In this document: in pieces, positions 6,567-11,006 of the stretch
Layout: the number at the start of each line of letters is the position of its first letter
How positions within the stretch are numbered: position 1 is the stretch's first letter
From: JAIVJN01 sp036732565
GTDB taxonomy: Bacteria > Acidobacteriota > Vicinamibacteria > Vicinamibacterales > UBA2999
Direction of reading: 5' to 3'
NCBI GenBank assembly: GCA_036732565.1
Contig: DAINCF010000224.1
Coordinates: 1 to 11,006, forward strand
DNA: 11,006 bases
Notes under the pieces: model-generated
What the model saw: only the letters and a program-made list of their open reading frames with translations
The model's database searches: none
Told to the model about the DNA's origin: nothing
Position numbers and translations under genes: made by a program

Positions 6567-6584
6567 AACTGGGCGCGCCCAGTT
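6567..6584. promoter_or_regulatory. Perfect 18-bp palindrome in the SDR / sigma-factor divergent region
   Basis: AACTGGGCGCGCCCAGTT is identical to its reverse complement, with no loop. It lies 69 bases upstream of the dehydrogenase start and 42 bases upstream of the sigma-factor start, and its right end reaches the place expected for the -35 region of the sigma promoter. It is a candidate operator for a dimeric repressor or activator shared by the two divergent genes. Confidence 0.6.
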
Positions 6585-6608
6585 CACGGCTCGGCCGGTG
6601 TCTATACT
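6581..6608 (+). promoter_or_regulatory. Possible promoter of the sigma-factor gene
   Basis: TATACT at 6603-6608 is a good -10 box. The -35 region is weak (CAGTTC at 17 bases' spacing, or TTCACG at 14 bases) and overlaps the 18-bp palindrome, which suggests regulated or sigma-factor-specific recognition. Transcription would start near 6615, only about 11 bases before the chosen start codon. Confidence 0.4.
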
Positions 6609-6625
6609 GGGAGGCGACTACGAGA

Positions 6626-7654
6626 GTGACCGACGTAACGGTGGGTGGAGTAGTGACAACCGACCTGATTACCAGGGCGAGCGCCGGAGACAGCGACGCG
6701 TTCCGCGAGCTGACCGAGCCGTACCGTCGAGAGCTCCAGATGCACTGCTACCGGATGCTCGGATCCTTCCAGGACGCCGAGGACGCGCTACAGGACACTC
6801 TACTGGCCGCGTGGCAAGGCCTCGGAGGGTTTGAGGGACGCGCCACGCTCCGCACATGGCTCTACCGCATCGCGACCAACCGATGCCTCAACGCGCGTCG
6901 CTCGGCCAATCGACGCCCGGCCAAAGAGTGGGATATCCCCGGGGTTGAACCGCCAGAGCCGACTCGCCTCGGCGAAGTCGTGTGGCTCGAGCCCTATCCC
7001 GACGCCCTTCTCGAGAGAGCGATCAACGTGCCGCTCGGTCCGGAGGCTCGCTACGCACAGACCGAAGCCATCTCGCTGGCTTTCGTGACCGCACTGCAGG
7101 TCCTGCCCGCCCGCCAGCGCGCCGTGCTCATCTTGCGCGAGGTGCTCGGCTACCACGCCAACGAGGTCGCCGACATGCTCGACTCGACCGTCGAATCGGT
7201 CAACAGCGCGCTCAAACGGGCCCGCGCCAGCCTGCGGCGCCGCCTGCCGCCGAGTAGCGAGCGCGAACCGCCTCCTGCTCCCGACTCACCCGCCGAGCAG
7301 GCGCTCGTGGCGAATTTCGTCCGCGCGTACGAGTCGGGCGATGTCGACTCGCTGGTCGCCCTGCTCACGGCCGATGTCTGCGTCTCGATGCCACCAATTC
7401 CGTTCGAATACCAGAGCCGTGACATCGTGGCCCGCTTCTACGCCAGACTCATCCGCGTCCGAACGCATGACCTCGTGCCGACGCGCGCGAACGGTCAGCC
7501 GGCGTTCGGGATGTACCTTCGCGCCGGCACCGGCGGCGTCCGCAACGGGACCGGCCTGGTGGTCCTCACCGTCACCGGCGACCGGATTTGCGCCATGACC
7601 CGGTTCGACGACACCGTGCTCCCATGGTTCGGGCTGCCGCGCTCCCTTCCCTGA
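6626..7654 (+). CDS. ECF sigma-70 factor, SigX5/TIGR02960-like, with C-terminal SnoaL-like domain
   Basis: From the GTG at 6626 the product has 342 residues. Region 2 (about 12-94) contains DAFRELTEPYRRELQMHCYRML, GSFQDAEDALQDTLLAAW and WLYRIATNRCLNARR. The linker carries the subgroup signature EPTRLGEVVWLEPYPDALLE (112-131). Region 4 (about 152-206) has LPARQRAVLILREVLGYHANEVADMLDSTVESVNSALKRAR, the -35-binding helix-turn-helix. Residues 220-342 form a SnoaL/NTF2-like domain (VANFVRAYESGDVDSLVALLTADV, then PPIPFEYQSRDIVARFY). In sigma factors of this kind the C-terminal domain is thought to control activity in place of an anti-sigma factor, and none is encoded nearby. The start is uncertain: GGGAGG precedes 6626 by 11 bases, and GTG codons at 6641 and 6653 are alternatives. 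A longer frame back to 6482 would overlap the dehydrogenase gene. Confidence 0.9.
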   Translation: MTDVTVGGVVTTDLITRASAGDSDAFRELTEPYRRELQMHCYRMLGSFQDAEDALQDTLLAAWQGLGGFEGRATLRTWLYRIATNRCLNARRSANRRPAKEWDIPGVEPPEPTRLGEVVWLEPYPDALLERAINVPLGPEARYAQTEAISLAFVTALQVLPARQRAVLILREVLGYHANEVADMLDSTVESVNSALKRARASLRRRLPPSSEREPPPAPDSPAEQALVANFVRAYESGDVDSLVALLTADVCVSMPPIPFEYQSRDIVARFYARLIRVRTHDLVPTRANGQPAFGMYLRAGTGGVRNGTGLVVLTVTGDRICAMTRFDDTVLPWFGLPRSLP

Positions 7655-7666
7655 CTGACAAGTCAG
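7651..7666 (+). terminator. Short hairpin at the end of the sigma-factor gene
   Basis: CTGACT-GACA-AGTCAG is a perfect 6-bp stem with a 4-base loop that includes the sigma-factor stop codon (TGA 7652-7654). It is followed by TTCT and not by a long T-run. It lies in the 26-base gap between convergent genes, so it may help end either transcript, but the thymine tract is weak. Confidence 0.35.
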
Positions 7667-7680
7667 TTCTCGACCGACCC

Positions 7681-8484
7681 TCAGTTATAGAACGCTGGCG
7701 CGCGGCGCTGCTTCTCGGCTTGCGCCTTGTCGTGGTGGATCCAGAGCTCGGCTTTGCTCTCCGCAAGAAGATCGGCGATGCGTCGCAGCGAAGCGAGCGT
7801 TCGGTCGCGGTCGACGTTCATCGACGGAACGCGCCGGTTGTCCCAGTTGTCGCGGAAGTGCACGGCGTCCCCGCTGAGCAGCACGGTCCCGGTGTTGACG
7901 AGGCGTACGAGCAGGGACTGGTGCCCGGGCGTGTGGCCCGGCGTCGAGACGATCCGCACCGAACCGTCTCCGAAGACATCGAAATCGCCGTCGAGCCTGC
8001 GCGCCGCGCGCTCGGCCGAGAAAGGCTTGTCCGGCAGACCAAACGCCCAGTCGTATTCGGCCCGCTGGATGAGCACGGTCGCCGCGGAGAACAGATCGAC
8101 GTTGCCGACGTGATCCGGGTGCGTGTGGGAGACGGCGACGAGACGGATGTCGCCGGCGGAGATGCCGAGCTCCGAGAGCTGCGCCGCGATCGTCTTCGGC
8201 CGTTTCCACACCAGCGCCCCACCTGCCGCGACGAGACCATCAGGCATCTCGGCGACGCGCTCCGGCACGCCGGTGTCCCACATCATCCAGCCCTGCGCAT
8301 GCTTGATCAGGTAGCAATGGTTGACGAGGTCGATCGGCACCCCGACGTTGACGCCGGGCGACCAGCGGGACTGATCGACCGCGCGTCCCTGGCCGCACTC
8401 GAGGACGTAGAGCCGTTCTACCGTGCCGGCAGGCTGTCCGAACCCCGAGAATGCTCCCAACAGCATCGCAAGGACAAGTCGCAT
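7681..8484 (-). CDS. Metallo-beta-lactamase-fold hydrolase, N-acyl-homoserine lactonase-like, probably exported
   Basis: This 267-residue protein begins with a hydrophobic stretch (MRLVLAMLLGAFSGFG) that looks like a short signal peptide. The mature part starts VERLYVLECGQGRAVDQSRWSPG and has LVNHCYLIKHAQGWMMWDTG (53-72). The dinuclear metal site is complete: SHTHPDH (119-125, with His120, His122, Asp124 and His125), TPGHTPGH (181-188, His184), GDAVHF (205-210, Asp206) and IHHDK (249-253, His251). Order and spacing match AiiA-type quorum-quenching lactonases, including the C-terminal H-D-x3-E-K pattern. It likely opens a lactone ring, but the substrate could be another lactone or ester. It converges on the sigma-factor gene and diverges from the aldolase-like gene. 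No Shine-Dalgarno sequence is evident before the ATG. Confidence 0.87.
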   Translation of the reverse strand: MRLVLAMLLGAFSGFGQPAGTVERLYVLECGQGRAVDQSRWSPGVNVGVPIDLVNHCYLIKHAQGWMMWDTGVPERVAEMPDGLVAAGGALVWKRPKTIAAQLSELGISAGDIRLVAVSHTHPDHVGNVDLFSAATVLIQRAEYDWAFGLPDKPFSAERAARRLDGDFDVFGDGSVRIVSTPGHTPGHQSLLVRLVNTGTVLLSGDAVHFRDNWDNRRVPSMNVDRDRTLASLRRIADLLAESKAELWIHHDKAQAEKQRRAPAFYN

Positions 8485-8486
8485 GG

Positions 8487-8498
8487 TCGTTCGAACGA
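8487..8498. promoter_or_regulatory. 12-bp palindrome directly upstream of the lactonase-like gene
   Basis: TCGTTCGAACGA is a perfect dyad ending 3 bases before the start codon at 8484, where a ribosome-binding site would be expected. It could be an operator or a small RNA hairpin that affects translation. A palindrome of this length can also arise by chance. Confidence 0.3.
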
Positions 8499-8556
8499 TA
8501 GATCGGATTGGCGCCAGCCTGGGCCGAGGGTTTTGCGGCTGAGCAGACGGGACGCA

Positions 8557-8600
8557 TTTCGCGCACCGTTTCGAGCTGCACCCTTTCGCGGTGTTTCGCG
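8557..8600 (+). promoter_or_regulatory. Cluster of TTTCG(C/A)G heptamers upstream of the aldolase promoter
   Basis: TTTCGCG occurs at 8557-8563, 8584-8590 and 8594-8600, and TTTCGAG at 8569-8575. The last copy ends immediately before the -35 box at 8602. Spacings are 12, 15 and 10 bases. This could be an array of activator or repressor sites, but the motif is short. Confidence 0.3.
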
Positions 8601-8601
8601 C

Positions 8602-8629
8602 TTGACACGGCTCCGGCGCGGCTCATAAT
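8602..8629 (+). promoter_or_regulatory. Sigma-70-type promoter of the aldolase-like gene
   Basis: TTGACA at 8602-8607 is followed after 16 bases by CATAAT at 8624-8629 (five of six matches to TATAAT). Transcription would start near 8636, giving a leader of about 57 bases before the ATG at 8693. Confidence 0.7.
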
Positions 8630-8692
8630 CGGCGTGCTCACGCGGAAATTGCGAAACGTCGTCAACGGACCAACATTCACGAGCGGAAACCC

Positions 8693-9694
8693 ATGAGGAC
8701 GATAACGTTGCTGGCCGGCCTGGCTGCTGCCACGCTCACGGCGATATCGGCCGGCGCTCAGCAGCCGGTAGCTCCTGAGAACGCGACGCTGCCGGAAATG
8801 CTCAAGCAGACCACGCGCACCGGCAAGCGTGTCAACCGCGTCATCGACATGTGGCTCAAGGATCAGCCCGTCTACTACGCGCAGATCAGCGGGGGTGGCT
8901 ACGAGGAAGGCACGAAGCTCGCCGCGACCAAGGCGGATTACATCACCTATGAAATGGAGCATGGGCCGCTCGACTTCAAGGAGCTGCGTGAATTCATGCG
9001 CGGTCTGCTGGAAGCCGGACCGACCCGTACCGGGCACAAGACGCCGGCGGTTGTCGTCACGCTACCCATCTCCGGCACGACCGATGCCTTGCGCGCCAAC
9101 GCCTGGATGATTCAGCAGGCGCTGGCCACCGGCGCTCACGGCATCCTGCTGTGCAACGCCGAAAGCCCGGAAGCTGCACGGCTGATGATCGAAGCCGCAC
9201 GCTATCCGTTCGCCCCGCAGGTCGAGGGGCTGGCGCAGGGCACCCGGGGCAACGGCTCGCAGGGGTACGCATCGCGGATGTGGGGCGTGACGGCGGAGGA
9301 ATACATGCGCATCGCCGAGCCCTGGCCGATGAACCCGGACGGTGAATTGCTCTTCGGCCTGAAGATCGAGAACCCGCGCGCCGACGCGAATGTCGAAAGC
9401 TCAGTCCGTGTGCCCGGTATCGCGTTCGCGGAGTGGGGTCCCGGCGATCATGGCTTCTACATCATGGGCCGACCCGGTACGTATAAGGGCGGCGGCGAAG
9501 CCACACCTCAGATGGCGGCGGTGCGGCGCCGCGTTCTCAATGCGACCAAGGCAGCGGGGGTCAAGTTCCTCAATGCCTGCAACGAGAACAACGTGATCGA
9601 GCAGCTCAAAGACGGCGTGATGATCTGCACGGGCGGGGACACGCCGGCGGCGGACAAAGGCCGCGCCTTCACCAAGCGCACCGATCCCTGGTAG
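8693..9694 (+). CDS. HpcH/HpaI aldolase / citrate lyase family protein, exported
   Basis: This is a 333-residue protein. Residues 1-22 form a clear signal peptide (MRTITLLAGLAAATLTAISAGA, cleavage expected before QQ). The family core is a TIM barrel with YITYEMEHGPLDFKELREFM (83-102), AWMIQQALATGAHGILLCNAESPEAARLMI (137-166) and VPGIAFAEWGPGDHGFY (240-256). Likely equivalents of the HpaI active site are His90, the metal ligand Glu157 and the metal ligand Asp252. The arginine of HpaI (VRP) appears as VTLP (122-125), so pyruvate-enolate chemistry may differ. Family members cleave or form carbon-carbon bonds in hydroxy-keto acids in the cytoplasm, and a periplasmic form is unusual. The ATG has only a weak ribosome site (GAGCGG, 6 bases upstream). 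It is transcribed alone between a divergent lactonase-like gene and a convergent permease gene. Confidence 0.86.
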   Translation: MRTITLLAGLAAATLTAISAGAQQPVAPENATLPEMLKQTTRTGKRVNRVIDMWLKDQPVYYAQISGGGYEEGTKLAATKADYITYEMEHGPLDFKELREFMRGLLEAGPTRTGHKTPAVVVTLPISGTTDALRANAWMIQQALATGAHGILLCNAESPEAARLMIEAARYPFAPQVEGLAQGTRGNGSQGYASRMWGVTAEEYMRIAEPWPMNPDGELLFGLKIENPRADANVESSVRVPGIAFAEWGPGDHGFYIMGRPGTYKGGGEATPQMAAVRRRVLNATKAAGVKFLNACNENNVIEQLKDGVMICTGGDTPAADKGRAFTKRTDPW

Positions 9695-9732
9695 CTGGAA
9701 CGGCGGTTGCGCCGCCAGCGCACCCGCCTTTT
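9695..9732 (+). terminator. Probable terminator after the aldolase-like gene
   Basis: Immediately after the stop codon, CTGG-AA-CGGCG, loop GTTG, then CGCCG-CCAG (9695-9718) forms a 9-bp stem with a two-base bulge. TTTT follows at 9729-9732, about 10 bases later. It lies in the 39-base gap between convergent genes. The T-run is short and displaced, so efficiency is uncertain. Confidence 0.45.
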
Positions 9733-9733
9733 C

Positions 9734-11006
9734 CTACTCCGCGCGCAAGGCTCTCACGGGGTCGAGCCGTAACGCTTGATACGCCGGCACCACGCTGGCG
9801 ATCAGTGCAACAGTGGCGAGCGTGGCCGCAACAGCGGCAAGCGTCAGCGGATCGGAGGCGGTCACGCCAAAGACGAGCGTTTTCATGACCTGCGCCGACG
9901 CGAGCGCGGCGATCGTTCCGGCCGCGACACCGACAAGCGCGGGCGACATGCCCTCGGCAATCACCAGGCGAACGACGTCGGCTCTCCGCGCGCCAAGCGC
10001 AGTTCTGATTCCGATCTCGCGACTGCGTCCACGCACGATGTACGAGAGCACGCTGTAGATGCCGACCGCGGCGAGCAGCAGCGAGACTCCCGCAAAGACT
10101 CCAAGCAGCAGGGCACTGAGGCGCTGCGACGCCAGTCGCTCGTCGAGCACCTGCGCCATCGTCCGGACATCTCCGACCGGCTGCTCGGGATCGATCGCGC
10201 GGATCGCTGCAACGGCAGGCTGTGCGAGCGTGGCGGGCGGCACTGATGTTCGTATGACAAACGTTGCCCTGCCATAAGGCTCGCGGCCGTAGAAGTACAC
10301 CGTGGGCGTGGTGGCTTCAGTGAGATTACGTTGCTTGACGTCGCCCACGATTCCGACCACCTGCCGAAGGACCGTCTTCGACACGGCTGGCAGGATTGCA
10401 CGGCGTCCGATCGGATCGTCTGCCTCCCAATACAGTTTCGCGGCGTCCGCGCTCACCAGCAGCACGTCGGTATCCCCCTCGACGATGTCGCGTCCACTGA
10501 GCACCTGAATCCCCATGGCGCGCACGTATCCGGGGGTAATCTGCCGAACCTGCACCGCCACCGGGTCGCGCTGAGGCGGGTACCCCTCGAGATTGAGAGT
10601 CTGTGCGGATCCCTCTTTGAGGGGCAGGTCGTCGATGGTTCCCGCAGCCTCGACGCCGGGAAGCGCCCGCATGCGCTGCAACGCCGCGTCGAAGAATGAC
10701 GAGCGCTGTGCCGGCGACGGGTACCGTGCGTCCACGAGCCTCACATCCATCGCCAGGACGTTGTTCGGATCGAAGCCGGTGTCGCCGTGCCTCAGAGCCA
10801 GCAGGCTCTGGACCATCACGCCAGCGCCCATCAACAACACCAGCGACAGTGCGACTTCGCACACGATCAGCACGCGGCGCGTGCCGACACCGATCGCCCC
10901 GCCGCCGCGCCCGCCTTCCTTGAGCACGTCGTTGAGGTCGGCCCGGCCCGCACGCACGGCCGGCAGCACACCGGCGAGCAGGCCAGTGAGAATCGACAAC
11001 GACAAC
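9734..11006 (-). CDS. ADOP-family (MacB/FtsX-like) ABC transporter permease, 5' end beyond the window
   Basis: The frame is open to the right edge; 423 codons are visible and they are the C-terminal part of the protein. They include the end of the first FtsX domain (LTGLLAGVLPAVRAGRADLNDVLKEGG), the central helix GTRRVLIVCEVALSLVLLMGAGVMVQSL (41-68), and a second periplasmic MacB core (about 75-290, with PGVEAAGTIDDLPL, ITPGYVRAMGIQVLSGRDI and VVGIVGDVKQRNL). The last FtsX domain follows, with helices near 297-323, 345-372 and 387-408, the motif GRSREIGIRTALGARRADVVRLV (326-348), and the classic ending ALRLDPVRALRAE. The TAG stop is at 9734-9736. The same architecture as the permease at 1-1550 continues into its missing half here, but these are two separate genes. 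Neither an ATPase nor a PadR gene for this copy is in the window. Confidence 0.92.
   Translation of the reverse strand, partial: LSLSILTGLLAGVLPAVRAGRADLNDVLKEGGRGGGAIGVGTRRVLIVCEVALSLVLLMGAGVMVQSLLALRHGDTGFDPNNVLAMDVRLVDARYPSPAQRSSFFDAALQRMRALPGVEAAGTIDDLPLKEGSAQTLNLEGYPPQRDPVAVQVRQITPGYVRAMGIQVLSGRDIVEGDTDVLLVSADAAKLYWEADDPIGRRAILPAVSKTVLRQVVGIVGDVKQRNLTEATTPTVYFYGREPYGRATFVIRTSVPPATLAQPAVAAIRAIDPEQPVGDVRTMAQVLDERLASQRLSALLLGVFAGVSLLLAAVGIYSVLSYIVRGRSREIGIRTALGARRADVVRLVIAEGMSPALVGVAAGTIAALASAQVMKTLVFGVTASDPLTLAAVAATLATVALIASVVPAYQALRLDPVRALRAE

Noticed and set aside
6482..6625. Longer N-terminus for the sigma factor, starting at the TTG at 6482
   Set aside because: It would overlap the start of the divergent dehydrogenase gene and include the palindrome and promoter; family homology begins after the GTG codons at 6626-6653.
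7588..8628. 346-codon open frame on the plus strand
   Set aside because: It is antisense to the lactonase-like gene, whose frame has a complete metal-binding motif set.
1..11006. The two ADOP permeases as a split or duplicated single gene
   Set aside because: The left fragment is an N-terminal part and the right fragment a C-terminal part, both on the minus strand and cut by the window edges 8 kb apart, with several intact genes between them. They are separate genes.

Overview
This is high-GC bacterial chromosomal DNA with ten protein genes and no RNA gene, CRISPR array or insertion sequence that I could see. Three things suggest an acidobacterium, probably of the Vicinamibacteria type: duplicated FtsX/MacB-like 'orphan' permeases (ADOP family) paired with PadR regulators, a 'permease prefix' membrane protein, and dispersed GCAGGCCTTCAGGCCTGC palindromes. 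This placement is inferred from gene content and not from a marker gene.

Left part (1-2865, minus strand): a PadR regulator (1547-1909) overlaps by ATGA the start of an ADOP permease (1550 to beyond the left edge). The first codons of the permease contain a dispersed CCCTGAGC..TCGAAGGG repeat. Upstream lies a membrane-anchored alpha/beta hydrolase (1999-2865).

Middle part (2866-6498, minus strand): a 90-bp inverted pair of REP-like palindromes (2934-3023) separates the hydrolase from a second PadR-membrane protein pair. That pair is PadR 4433-4771, overlapping by ATGA a polytopic protein with a permease-prefix-like N-terminus and a DUF4153-like C-terminus (3060-4436). The second PadR gene has a near-consensus sigma-70 promoter whose spacer holds an ATACAT-N9-ATGTAT dyad, and its start codon lies almost at the predicted transcription start. 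Next come a bleomycin-resistance/glyoxalase (VOC) protein with an extra N-terminal helical domain (4860-5495) and a short-chain dehydrogenase-like protein that lacks the YxxxK catalytic pair (5707-6498).

Right part (6499-11006): a SigX5-type ECF sigma factor with a C-terminal SnoaL-like domain (6626-7654) diverges from the dehydrogenase gene. A perfect 18-bp palindrome sits between them. Convergent to the sigma gene is a probably exported AHL-lactonase-like metallo-beta-lactamase-fold hydrolase (7681-8484). Divergent from that is an exported HpcH/HpaI aldolase-like protein (8693-9694) with a good promoter. The window ends in the C-terminal part of a second ADOP permease (9734 to the right edge).

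The two PadR cassettes look like autoregulated, stress-responsive membrane modules, and the rest are single-gene units. I see no large new multi-gene system. The most interesting items are the two parallel PadR cassettes and their operators, the two repeat families, the palindrome at the sigma-factor promoter, and three enzymes with departures from family norms (dehydrogenase, aldolase, VOC fusion).
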